A DNA stretch of 52,673 nucleotides, from positions 1 through 52,673 of the forward strand of contig CAYXGV010000001.1 in the NCBI GenBank assembly GCA_964464685.1, in the 5' to 3' direction. Positions 6,683 through 14,506 of this stretch are shown piece after piece. This DNA is from JABIBU01 sp964464685. GTDB taxonomy: Bacteria > Patescibacteriota > Patescibacteriia > Magasanikbacterales > UBA922. The stretch's first letter is position 1; each line of letters opens with the position of its first letter. Position numbers and translations under genes: made by a program. The notes beneath the pieces are model-generated. The model was not told the origin of the DNA. It searched no databases and was given only the letters and a program-made list of their open reading frames with translations.

Positions 6683-7744
6683 TTAGGCAAACACCATAAT
6701 ATTATCAGCATGCATCACCTGCACACCTTTTTGATTTTTAAAATCGTCATGAATTAAATCTTTTGAATCAATGTCTACCACGCCGAAAGCGATTCCCTCT
6801 CTTTTTAAATTTACTAATTCTACAATTTCGCCTTTATTAAATTCACCAAATATTTTTTTTATGCCTACTGCCAACAAACTTTTGCCTGCCCCCAAAGCAC
6901 CTACTGCTCCATTGTCCACTTCAATACTAGCAGCCGAACTTTTTGCTGCCAAAATCCACCTATCTCGATTTTTTATTTCTCCTTTCATTTTCCTTGCAGA
7001 AAACAGTGTACCAACTTCTTCGTTATTCAAGGCTTGGACAATTTGTTCTTTTTTGAGACCATTTATAATTTGTGTTTCTATGCCAACAGCAGTAGTAAGA
7101 CGAATGGTCTTTAATTTGCTAATCATTCCACCACGACCGGAAGTGGAAATTTCTTTAGAACAATATTTCATTAGTTCAGCATTAACATTTTCAACTTTTT
7201 TAATAAGCTCAGCTGATTCATCTTTTGTTGGATCGGTCTTGTACAAACCGTCAACACTACTCAAGATTAGTAATTTGTCTGCAGAAAAAGCAATTGCCAA
7301 GGCAGACGCCAAACTATCATTATCACCGAAACTCCAATCTGATCCAACCACCAAAGCATCGTTTTCATTAACAATTGGCACAACATTTTTTTGAAGCATT
7401 ATATCAATAGTTTTTTGCAATTGTAAAAACAATTCTCGCTTTACTAGATATGGACGAGACAAAAGTAATTCAGAAACTTTTAAATCTAATTTTTCTCCAA
7501 TTTCCAAATAACCAGACATCAATCTCATCTGCCCCAAAGAAGCTGACAATCTTTTATCAACTTCTTCATCAAAAATATGCTTGCCAACGGCAATAGCACC
7601 AGAGCTAACCAGAATTATTTTTTCACCTTGTTTAATTTTATTACCAACAGATAACAATATATTTTCCAAAATTTCATTTCGAATTTTTCCTAATTCATCC
7701 ACCAAAACATTACTGCCTATTTTTATAATAGTTATATTCTCCAT
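6683..7744 (-). CDS. proB: Glutamate 5-kinase with PUA domain
   Basis: Phosphorylates glutamate, the first and normally proline-inhibited step. The amino-acid kinase domain shows IKIGSNVL, LVSSGAIAVG, VPIVNENDAL and FGDNDSLAS, with SVDGLYKTDP after it. A PUA domain occupies roughly the last 90 residues (starting at RDRWILAAK), as in full-length 353-aa enzymes. One base separates the proA stop from its ATG, so translation is probably coupled. Confidence 0.95.
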   Translation of the reverse strand: MENITIIKIGSNVLVDELGKIRNEILENILLSVGNKIKQGEKIILVSSGAIAVGKHIFDEEVDKRLSASLGQMRLMSGYLEIGEKLDLKVSELLLSRPYLVKRELFLQLQKTIDIMLQKNVVPIVNENDALVVGSDWSFGDNDSLASALAIAFSADKLLILSSVDGLYKTDPTKDESAELIKKVENVNAELMKYCSKEISTSGRGGMISKLKTIRLTTAVGIETQIINGLKKEQIVQALNNEEVGTLFSARKMKGEIKNRDRWILAAKSSAASIEVDNGAVGALGAGKSLLAVGIKKIFGEFNKGEIVELVNLKREGIAFGVVDIDSKDLIHDDFKNQKGVQVMHADNIMVFA

Positions 7745-7745
7745 A

Positions 7746-8987
7746 TTATTCTCTTATTTGCCCGTCTCCCAAGACGATGTATTTAGTAACTGTTAAATCT
7801 TTTATTCCCATTGGCCCACGCATATGGATAGATGAGGTACTGATACCCAACTCAGCACCAAGGCCAAAAACCCCGCCATCTACCAAACGATTAGAAGCAT
7901 TGACCAAAACTACTGCACTATTAACTGCTTGTAAAAATTTATCAGCTTTTTCTTTATTCTCGGTAATTATAGAATCGGTTAGACCTGAACTATGCTCTTC
8001 AATATGTTTGATGGAATTTTCAAATGAATCAACTATTTTGATTGCAACAATCATGTCTAAATATTCCTCGTCCCAATCTTCTTCCAACGCTAATTTGCAA
8101 CTATCGCTGAGACTACAAACTTTTTCATCACCTCTTATCTCCACCCCCGCTTCGATTAATTTTAAAATAAGATCTGGTAAAATTTCATCCGCAATATCTT
8201 TATGTATTAAAACTTTTTCAATGGTATTACAAGTTGATGGATTAGAAGTTTTTGCATTTAAAACCAATTTGATTGCCATAGCTTTGTCAGCTTCTGAATC
8301 AATATACATGTGACACAAACCACGCTCATGAGCAATTACTGGCACACGTGCATTATCTTTTATTGTATTAATTAATTTTTCACGTCCACGAGGTACAACT
8401 AGATCAACATATTTATCTTGTTTAACTACTTCGGCCAAAGCCTCATAACTTCTATCTTCCAATTGTTGAACTGAACCTACTGGCAATCCAGCTTCTTCCA
8501 AAGCTTGGTTAATAAACTTTAATAAAACAGTATTGGAATAAATTGCTTCTTTGCCTCCACGCGCTATCAATACATTTCCACTCTTAATACATAAACCAGT
8601 GGCGTCAACAATGACATTGGGGCGAGATTCATATACAAACACAATTACACCAATCGGTACACGCATCTTGGCTACCTCCATACCATTTGGTCTGGACCAT
8701 TTTTCTTCAATCACTCCTATTGGATCATCCAAATCAACTATTTCCCTAACCCCATCGACCATGCCTTTTATCGAATCTTCAGTCAGAGTCAAACGCTTTT
8801 TCATAGCTTTTGTTAAGCCTTCATTTAAATCTAAATCTTTTTTATTTTCCTGTAAAATTTCTTGTTTATTTTCCATTAATAAATCAGATAATTTATTTAA
8901 AAAATTATTCTTTTTTTTGGTGTCAACAATGCGAAGCTGATTTGAGGCTTCTTTGGCTAATTTTAATTGTTCTTCTATATTTTTCAT
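7746..8987 (-). CDS. proA: Gamma-glutamyl phosphate reductase
   Basis: NADPH-dependent reduction of glutamyl phosphate to glutamate semialdehyde. 413 aa with the family's RPNVIVDATGLCIKSGN, VPRGREKLI, VIAHERGLCH and the catalytic cysteine in NPSTCNTIEK. It is the first gene of the operon. It lies directly behind a leader peptide and terminator hairpin, so it is the target of attenuation. GGGGAT just before the ATG is a weak ribosome binding site at best. Confidence 0.95.
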   Translation of the reverse strand: MKNIEEQLKLAKEASNQLRIVDTKKKNNFLNKLSDLLMENKQEILQENKKDLDLNEGLTKAMKKRLTLTEDSIKGMVDGVREIVDLDDPIGVIEEKWSRPNGMEVAKMRVPIGVIVFVYESRPNVIVDATGLCIKSGNVLIARGGKEAIYSNTVLLKFINQALEEAGLPVGSVQQLEDRSYEALAEVVKQDKYVDLVVPRGREKLINTIKDNARVPVIAHERGLCHMYIDSEADKAMAIKLVLNAKTSNPSTCNTIEKVLIHKDIADEILPDLILKLIEAGVEIRGDEKVCSLSDSCKLALEEDWDEEYLDMIVAIKIVDSFENSIKHIEEHSSGLTDSIITENKEKADKFLQAVNSAVVLVNASNRLVDGGVFGLGAELGISTSSIHMRGPMGIKDLTVTKYIVLGDGQIRE

Positions 8988-9000
8988 ATCCCCATTTTTA

Positions 9001-9035
9001 TTTAAAAGCAGTCCTGTTTGTAAAGGACTGCCTTT
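9001..9035 (-). terminator. Attenuator hairpin in the proA leader
   Basis: On the minus strand GCAGTCCT (9031-9024) pairs with AGGACTGC (9015-9008) around an 8-nt loop, followed by TTTT (9007-9004). It lies between the leader peptide and proA, so it can only act as a premature terminator for proABC. The U-tract is short (four T), which suits leaky termination. Confidence 0.7.
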
Positions 9036-9071
9036 TTATTTATTGCAAAAACAATTGCATAAATCAGGCAA
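9029..9071 (-). promoter_or_regulatory. Antiterminator competing with the proA attenuator
   Basis: ATTTATGCAA (9064-9055) pairs with TTGC-A-ATAAAT (9048-9038, one bulged A). Below it TGCCT (9070-9066) pairs with AGGCA (9033-9029). AGGCA is the 5' side of the terminator stem, so the two structures exclude each other. TGCCTGA is the end of the leader ORF, so a ribosome at the stop codon would block the antiterminator. Confidence 0.65.
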
Positions 9072-9111
9072 ATATTGGTGGTGGTACAATTTGTGAATAA
9101 TTATTTTTCAT
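9064..9111 (-). CDS. Proline leader peptide of proABC
   Basis: A 15-codon frame, MKNNYSQIVPPPIFA, with three consecutive CCA proline codons (9084-9076). The stop lies about 30 nt before the terminator stem. Peptides of this kind sense charged tRNA through ribosome stalling, as in the his, trp and leu operons. Stalling at proline would leave TGCCT free to form the antiterminator and switch proABC on. The run of three prolines would also stall ribosomes without EF-P. No Shine-Dalgarno is seen; a promoter about 10 nt upstream suggests near-leaderless translation. The coherence of the parts makes this more than a chance frame. Confidence 0.7.
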   Translation of the reverse strand: MKNNYSQIVPPPIFA

Positions 9112-9121
9112 AACTAAATAT

Positions 9122-9151
9122 ATTCTAACATAACTATTATACAGGTGTCAA
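9122..9151 (-). promoter_or_regulatory. Promoter of the proABC leader
   Basis: TTGACA (9151-9146), 18 bp, TAGAAT (9127-9122), ending 10 nt before the leader ATG (9111). A second possible -10, a perfect TATAAT at 9141-9136, has a weaker TTGAAT 16 bp upstream. Confidence 0.55.
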
Positions 9152-9210
9152 ATATAAATTCAATTCACAACTTAGTTAACTTAAATACTTAAAAAACTTA
9201 GCTGACTTAG

Positions 9211-10248
9211 CTATACCCCCCTGAACAAAGGCAAACCGTTACTGGCATTGGTCGGTACATAGACAGTTCCTTCTCTATCTTTCAAACTATTGATATAAAG
9301 GTACTCCAAATAACGCGGGGTTAGACTTTGGTTTATAATTTGTTGGGCATCACGCTGACCCGCCGCTTCAATTCGTTTTCTCTCGGCTTCTTTTTCTTCT
9401 GATAATAAAATAAATTCGTAACGCTCGGTTTCTTGTTCAGCTTGTAATTTTTGTTGGATACTCTGAGCCAAATCAGCTGGCAGTTCAACATGACGCAACA
9501 ACACATCTTCCAATTCAATTCCACGTGGCTCTAATTTTAATTTTAATGATTCCAAAATTCCTTTGCTGGCCTCTTGGCGTTTTTCGGAATAAATATCTTT
9601 GGCTTCATACTGAGCAATAACCTCTCGAATTATACTTCTAATTTGTGGACGAATAACAACCTCATCATAATTTAAACCAATATCACGATAAACATCCGAT
9701 GCCTTTTCCTCTACTAGATGATAAAGTACAGTAATATCCAAATCAACACTCAAACCCTCTTTGGTAAGAGCCGTAATAGCATCATCGCCATATTTTTTAC
9801 CTTCACCCTGAGCAATACTCATGGTATAGTCCTGTGTCCTCACATTCATTTTGGTAATTTTGACCAAAGGATTTTTCAAATGAAAACCAGAACTAAATTC
9901 ATTATCTCTAACTTTCCCAAAAAAAGATTGGACGCCAGTTTCACCCGAATCAATTACAACAAAAAAGGCTGTAATAAAACTTAGAAAAACTATAAACAAC
10001 ACTAGCAGTGTTATCCACAAACCCAACTTCTTCCCCCTCAGCGGATTGATTGTTTCCATATTATTTATTTTATTATAATTAAAATTTAATTTATTTTTTA
10101 GATTATTTATTTTTATTTTGTCTACACTTTTGTAAATTAAAAATAAAGCGATAATAAATAAAAATGGTGACTTTGCCAGCACCCCCAATACAAACAACCC
10201 TATTATTATATACCAAATTTTATTTTTTAAGTTGTTTAACTCATTCAT
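9211..10248 (-). CDS. SPFH/prohibitin-family membrane protein
   Basis: 345 aa. Two hydrophobic stretches at residues ~10-40 precede a third membrane helix at ~75-97. The SPFH core follows, from VVIDSGETGVQSFFGKV through DLDITVLYHL, then a charged helix (QQKLQAEQETERYEFIL) as in HflC and prohibitins. Such proteins form membrane-bound oligomers that scaffold membrane domains or FtsH-type proteases. ATG 10059 (METINPLRG) is a credible alternative start that drops the first two helices. It lies upstream of proABC on the same strand. Confidence 0.8.
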   Translation of the reverse strand: MNELNNLKNKIWYIIIGLFVLGVLAKSPFLFIIALFLIYKSVDKIKINNLKNKLNFNYNKINNMETINPLRGKKLGLWITLLVLFIVFLSFITAFFVVIDSGETGVQSFFGKVRDNEFSSGFHLKNPLVKITKMNVRTQDYTMSIAQGEGKKYGDDAITALTKEGLSVDLDITVLYHLVEEKASDVYRDIGLNYDEVVIRPQIRSIIREVIAQYEAKDIYSEKRQEASKGILESLKLKLEPRGIELEDVLLRHVELPADLAQSIQQKLQAEQETERYEFILLSEEKEAERKRIEAAGQRDAQQIINQSLTPRYLEYLYINSLKDREGTVYVPTNASNGLPLFRGV

Positions 10249-10255
10249 AAATTGA

Positions 10256-10337
10256 TGATAGAACAGAGATTAAACTAATTAAACAGATCTGAACAGATCA
10301 GCTTTTATCAGTTCAATCTGTTAAATCAGTGTTCTAT
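10256..10337. repeat. Palindromic element, GATAGAACAGAGATT ends
   Basis: It opens with GATAGAACAGAGATTAAAC and closes with ATCAGTGTTCTATTT; the middle carries repeats of AACAGATCTGAACAGATC. Sister elements with the same ends lie at 14420-14503 and 23350-23474. It abuts the murA stop codon. Confidence 0.7.
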
Positions 10338-11591
10338 TTAAACTTTTTTAATGTCAACACCAACCAACAATAACCTCTCCACCAAATTCTCATAACCACG
10401 TTCAATATGATGGATCTCGTTTATAATCGTTTCCCCTTTGGCTACAATTCCAGCTAAAACCAAAGCTGCTCCAGCCCGCAAATCAGTAGCCGACACTTCA
10501 GCACCATTAAACTTAACTGGTCCAGTAATTTTTGCTTTGTTGCCGTCCAATTTTATATTTGCACCCATTCTATCCAATTCCAACACATGCATAAAACGAT
10601 TTTCAAAAATTGTTTCCTTAATTTCACTGTTACCATTTGCCAAACTTAACAAAACCATTGTCTGTGCTTGCAAATCAGTCGGAAAACCAGGGTAAGGTTC
10701 AGTGCTAATTTTTATTGATTTTAATTTTTCCAAATTTGCTTTTACTTTTATTTTATCGCCAACAAATTCAAACTCTACTCCCATTTTTTCTAATTTTTTT
10801 ATAAAACCACCTAAATGATTCTCTACCACACCAGCTATTTCCAAACTACCACCAGTAATAATTGAAGCAATAATAAAAGTCCCCGCCTCAATTCTATCAG
10901 GAATAATATTATATTGACAGGGTGTTAATTTTTCTACACCAGTTATTATCAACTCGTCAGTACCAATTCCAGAAATTTGTGCCCCCATTTTATTTAAAAA
11001 ATTACACAAATCGTCTATCTCTGGTTCACGAGCAACATTTGAGATTCTTGTCTCCCCTTTTGCTTTGACTCCGGCCATCAAAATATTTTCCGTTGCACCT
11101 ACACTAGGAAATGGTAATTTAATTTTATTGCCAACCAACTCAGTTGCTTCGGCCGAGACAAAACCTTGATCAAGTACAATTTTACAACCCAACTTGGCAA
11201 AACCAGCCAAATGAAAATCTATTGGTCTAGTACCAATCGCACAACCACCCGGTAGAGAAACTTTTGCTTTTTTTAAATTTGATAAAAGTGGACCCATAAC
11301 TACAAACGAAGCCCTCATTTCTTTTACTAATTCATAAGGTGCCTCAATATCACTAACCCCCGTATTTATTATTTTATAACTATGCTCACCTATTTTTTCA
11401 ATTTCCAAACCAAAAGTTTGAAGCAACTTTATCATCGTCCTTATATCTTTCAAATCAGGTACATTGTCTAATTTGTATTCCCCTTCAGCAATCAAGGTAG
11501 CCGCCAAAATTGGCAGGGCTGAATTTTTGGCACCATTTACCTCAATTACTCCGCTTAATTGTTTGCCCCCTTGAACAATAATTTTACTCAT
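10338..11591 (-). CDS. murA: UDP-GlcNAc 1-carboxyvinyltransferase
   Basis: First committed step of peptidoglycan synthesis, moving enolpyruvate from PEP to UDP-GlcNAc in the cytosol. 417 aa, the usual length. NGAKNSALPILAA lies at the N-terminus, and LPGGCAIGTRPIDFHL carries the catalytic cysteine, so a fosfomycin-sensitive type is expected. PYPGFPTDLQAQ and the RAGAALVLAG segment near the end are also present. Confidence 0.95.
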   Translation of the reverse strand: MSKIIVQGGKQLSGVIEVNGAKNSALPILAATLIAEGEYKLDNVPDLKDIRTMIKLLQTFGLEIEKIGEHSYKIINTGVSDIEAPYELVKEMRASFVVMGPLLSNLKKAKVSLPGGCAIGTRPIDFHLAGFAKLGCKIVLDQGFVSAEATELVGNKIKLPFPSVGATENILMAGVKAKGETRISNVAREPEIDDLCNFLNKMGAQISGIGTDELIITGVEKLTPCQYNIIPDRIEAGTFIIASIITGGSLEIAGVVENHLGGFIKKLEKMGVEFEFVGDKIKVKANLEKLKSIKISTEPYPGFPTDLQAQTMVLLSLANGNSEIKETIFENRFMHVLELDRMGANIKLDGNKAKITGPVKFNGAEVSATDLRAGAALVLAGIVAKGETIINEIHHIERGYENLVERLLLVGVDIKKV

Positions 11592-11662
11592 ATATTATTT
11601 GATTTTTTATTTTATTTAATGTAATATTATTGTATGTTAAATAGCCAAAAAAAGCAAATCCC

Positions 11663-12994
11663 ATGTCTTATCCTAAATCTATTTTAACCAGAAAAGTCAG
11701 ACTACTAATAATGAGTTTTTTAATCACTATTTTTTTTGTTATCTCACCAATTGTCATCATGTACACAGCTGGTTATCGCTGGGACAATATCAACAAAGAA
11801 ATAAAACAAACTGGGGTGTTGAGTATTGATATCAATCCAAAAAATACTGAAGTATTTTTGAACGATATAAAAATTCAAAAAAAACTCCCAATTTATTTAC
11901 CCAATCGAGCTCCCGGAAGCTATAAAATTAAGTTAACTCTAAATGGTTATAAAACTTGGGAAAAAGATATTGAGATTGAAAGCAAAAAAACTACTTATAT
12001 AAAAAATATCACTTTGTTCAAGGATAATTTACCTACCAAAGTATCGGAAACAAAAGATATAAAAATAGATGCATTGTATCCCTCTGGCAGTGGTCGATAC
12101 TTATTATTAGTTTCCCAAAACAATAGTATTTATGAAATGGATATTTTTGATACCCAAAACCAAAGTTTGGAGGCCATTGCTCGGGTTAAATCTGATTTTG
12201 AACCAAAAATAAATTGGTCACCCTTTGCCGATTTTTTGACCTTGCAGACTGGATCTGGCAACCAAATTAATTTGCAAATATTAGATGCAAAAAATAATGA
12301 TTCTACTTCTTACACTTTTTATTCCCCAATTACCAATATCATCTGGTCAAAAAATACTTCCAAACCAACTATTTTTGTTGAGGATAGAAATATAATTTAT
12401 AGCTTAGACTTAACCACAAAAACTAACTGGGGTAATTCGCTAAATGATCCTTGGTTTATAGATAACAATCAAAATTTTTGGTCACTTGATGCCAAAAATA
12501 ATTTACTGGAAAAAATTAATAGCGAAATTATAAATTTTAATAAATTACCCGAAAAAATTGAAAGTATTGTGGATGTTAATCAAAACAGAATAATTTTCAA
12601 AAACAATAATAATATAATAGTTGCTGGAATTGATAATACTACCCTCAAAAATATTCAATCATTGAATATCCAAAATCTTTTTTACAACCAAAACACTGGT
12701 GAGTGGTTAGCTTGGTCACCGTGGGAATTGTGGACTATTTATGAAAATGGTGAAACTACCCTTTTGAATCGTACTAGCAGTAGAATTGATCAGGTCATTC
12801 CTCTAGATCAATATGGATTGGTATTATTATCTTCAGAAAATAAACTTCTTGGTTTTAATCCAGGTTATTATGTAGAACATGAATTATTCAAAAATGGTAA
12901 TGTAGAAAAAATTGGTGTCAACATCGATGCCCGAAAAATATTTTTCTTAGGCGAGGTCGCGGGAAATAGAGGGTTGTTTGAGCTGGAATACTAA
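11663..12994 (+). CDS. PEGA-domain membrane-anchored protein
   Basis: 443 aa. A basic N-terminus and one membrane helix (residues ~13-36, LLIMSFLITIFFVISPIVI) precede a PEGA domain (about 48-95: GVLSIDINPKNTEVFLND ... RAPGSYKIKLTLNGYKTWEKDIEI). About 300 residues of repeated beta-rich, WD/propeller-like sequence follow. The bulk should lie outside the membrane, probably as a surface or wall-associated scaffold. It is divergent from murA and followed by its own terminator. No enzymatic motif is seen. Confidence 0.7.
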   Translation: MSYPKSILTRKVRLLIMSFLITIFFVISPIVIMYTAGYRWDNINKEIKQTGVLSIDINPKNTEVFLNDIKIQKKLPIYLPNRAPGSYKIKLTLNGYKTWEKDIEIESKKTTYIKNITLFKDNLPTKVSETKDIKIDALYPSGSGRYLLLVSQNNSIYEMDIFDTQNQSLEAIARVKSDFEPKINWSPFADFLTLQTGSGNQINLQILDAKNNDSTSYTFYSPITNIIWSKNTSKPTIFVEDRNIIYSLDLTTKTNWGNSLNDPWFIDNNQNFWSLDAKNNLLEKINSEIINFNKLPEKIESIVDVNQNRIIFKNNNNIIVAGIDNTTLKNIQSLNIQNLFYNQNTGEWLAWSPWELWTIYENGETTLLNRTSSRIDQVIPLDQYGLVLLSSENKLLGFNPGYYVEHELFKNGNVEKIGVNIDARKIFFLGEVAGNRGLFELEY

Positions 12995-13030
12995 AACACG
13001 ACACACGACCCACACAACACGACACAAACA
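12995..13030 (+). repeat. ACACGACCCACACAACACG word repeat
   Basis: Short words CACGACAC/ACACGACCC repeat directly after the PEGA stop codon. Similar stretches fill 36541-36624, 47081-47160 and 52621-52661. Confidence 0.65.
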
Positions 13031-13045
13031 ATAAACAAAGAATAT

Positions 13046-13071
13046 AAAGATGCGATTTATCGCGTCTTTTT
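13046..13071 (+). terminator. Terminator after the PEGA gene
   Basis: GATGCGAT pairs with ATCGCGTC (one G-U pair, 4-nt loop), followed by TTTTT. A near-identical hairpin terminates the membrane protein gene at 30811-30840. Confidence 0.8.
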
Positions 13072-13080
13072 CATTGTATT

Positions 13081-13107
13081 CCCCCTTCTCTTCACAAGAG
13101 AAGGGGG
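13081..13107. repeat. CCCCCTTCTC palindrome
   Basis: CCCCCTTCTC pairs with a matching AGAGAAGGGGG arm across 6 nt and is followed by CTAGGGGGATG. A related element, translated in frame, lies in the GT4 gene at 32564-32608. Confidence 0.65.
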
Positions 13108-13128
13108 CTAGGGGGATGAGTTATCGCC

Positions 13129-13170
13129 AAACAAAAAATTCCGTTAATTACGGAATTTTTTGTTTTTCTC
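13129..13170. terminator. Bidirectional terminator between convergent genes
   Basis: A 16-bp stem, AAACAAAAAATTCCGT with ACGGAATTTTTTGTTT, around 5 nt, with A/T tracts on both flanks. It separates the PEGA gene from the convergent nucleotidylyltransferase. The remaining ~140 bp to 13312 hold only word-repeat DNA (CATAATTC/CGTAATTC). Confidence 0.7.
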
Positions 13171-13312
13171 TATCAAACTTTAGAAGATGAACAAAGAAAT
13201 GGTGGGGTGGTGCTGTGGATATCTCTATTTTTTGCCTTATTTTAGATAAAATTATGTCTTCTATCTTACCAAAATACATAATTCACAACTCGTAATTCAT
13301 AATTCAAAAACC

Positions 13313-14407
13313 TCACAACTCCAACACCGTCTTATCACCAATAATCATCCTTTGTCCATTGTCACCCTCTCCGCTTTTCTTTACAATCTTAACGCCCCTA
13401 CCAATCAAACTTTCAGTAATTTTTAAATCACAATCAATAACACAATTTTCCAAAATAATACTGTCTTTTATTTTGGCGTGCCTAACTTCGCAACCTGAGC
13501 TAAGTGTCACAAATGGTCCAACTTCACAATTCTCCAAAACACAATTTTCACCAATAATAACTGGACCCACCAACTTTACACCACTACCAAATCTAACTCC
13601 ACTCCCCACCTTCACCTTTCCTAATATTTGCACATCATCAATCTTTGAACTATGAACTGTGAACTGTGAACTATCTATCTGATTCAACAACAACTTATTT
13701 GCCACAAGTAAATCATTGGCCAATCCAGTATCCTTCCACCAGCCGGTAATTTCCTTATAACCAACTTGATAATTATTTTTCAAAAAATAAGAATGAATAC
13801 TAGAAATTTCATACTCACCACGTTCACTCTTTTCTATATTATCAAATGCCTTGAAAAATATTTTTGGACCATATAAATAAATCCCTGTCACGGCAAAATT
13901 ATTTGATGGATTGGTTGGTTTTTCTATTACATCAACCAAATTACCCTGTTCATCAAATTGCGGTACACCAAATCGACTCGGATCAGATACCTGCGACAGA
14001 GCCAACATACAATCATAATTCTTATCTTCAAATTCTTTCACCATTTCTTTTACACTACCCAAAACAATATTATCTGACAGATAAAATATAAAAGGATCAT
14101 CACCAATAAATTTTTCCGCTTCTTTTACAACATGGGCAATTCCCTGTGGCCCACCAGTTTGTTCAAAAAATTTAATTTTAATCCCCCAACGTCCACCATC
14201 ACCAATATATTTTTGTAATTCTGTTTCACCTGGATTGGTATTGATAAAAATTTCCTCTACTCCAGCTTCAACCACTTTTTCAATCGCATGAAAAATCATT
14301 GGCTTGTTGGCCAGTGGTAAAAGATGCTTATTAATTGTCGTAGTGATAGGATAAAGCCGAGTTGCTCTACCTCCACCAGTAAGAATGGCTTTTTTAATTT
14401 TACTCAT
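13313..14407 (-). CDS. Sugar-1-phosphate nucleotidylyltransferase, RmlA-like long form
   Basis: 364 aa. An N-terminal nucleotidyltransferase domain (LTGGGRATRLYPITTTINKH, residues ~10-30, with the usual Lys replaced by His at NKHLLP; then YLSDNI and EKPTNP) is followed by a left-handed beta-helix of hexapeptide repeats from about residue 265. This layout fits long-form glucose-1-phosphate thymidylyltransferases. It is the most likely source of the dTDP-glucose used by RmlB at 22332-23333. An in-frame repeat-derived stretch (QIDSSQFTVHSSKIDD, from 13642-13672) joins the two domains. The exact nucleotide is inferred. Confidence 0.75.
   Translation of the reverse strand: MSKIKKAILTGGGRATRLYPITTTINKHLLPLANKPMIFHAIEKVVEAGVEEIFINTNPGETELQKYIGDGGRWGIKIKFFEQTGGPQGIAHVVKEAEKFIGDDPFIFYLSDNIVLGSVKEMVKEFEDKNYDCMLALSQVSDPSRFGVPQFDEQGNLVDVIEKPTNPSNNFAVTGIYLYGPKIFFKAFDNIEKSERGEYEISSIHSYFLKNNYQVGYKEITGWWKDTGLANDLLVANKLLLNQIDSSQFTVHSSKIDDVQILGKVKVGSGVRFGSGVKLVGPVIIGENCVLENCEVGPFVTLSSGCEVRHAKIKDSIILENCVIDCDLKITESLIGRGVKIVKKSGEGDNGQRMIIGDKTVLEL
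13642..13672 (-). repeat. GAACTATGAACTGTGAAC word repeat in coding DNA
   Basis: A tandem of a ~10-nt word (GAACTGT/GAACTAT) encodes SSQFTVHSS between the catalytic and beta-helix domains. Related words occur at 16912-16978 and inside mnmA. Confidence 0.65.
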
Positions 14408-14419
14408 ACTAGATATAAA

Positions 14420-14503
14420 AAATAGAACACAGATTAAACTAATCTAACGAATAAAAACGAATTAGTTAAAATTAGTTTAATTCGTTAAATTAGCGTTCTA
14501 TTT
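14420..14503. repeat. Palindromic element, AATAGAACACAGATT ends
   Basis: An inverted-repeat element: ATAGAACACAGATTAAAC at one end and AATTAGCGTTCTATTT at the other, with AACGAATTAGTTAAAATTAG words inside. It lies exactly between the stop codon of the GT2 and the nucleotidylyltransferase start. Confidence 0.7.
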
Positions 14504-14506
14504 AAA

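Noticed and set aside
9001..9040. Hairpin upstream of proA as a plus-strand terminator
   Set aside because: It could work in that direction (CTTTTTATTT follows), but no plus-strand gene ends there, while a leader frame and antiterminator exist on the minus strand.
13187..13249. 20-codon frame between two convergent genes
   Set aside because: Short, no membrane helix or motif, and lying in a gap between terminators; chance is the simplest reading.
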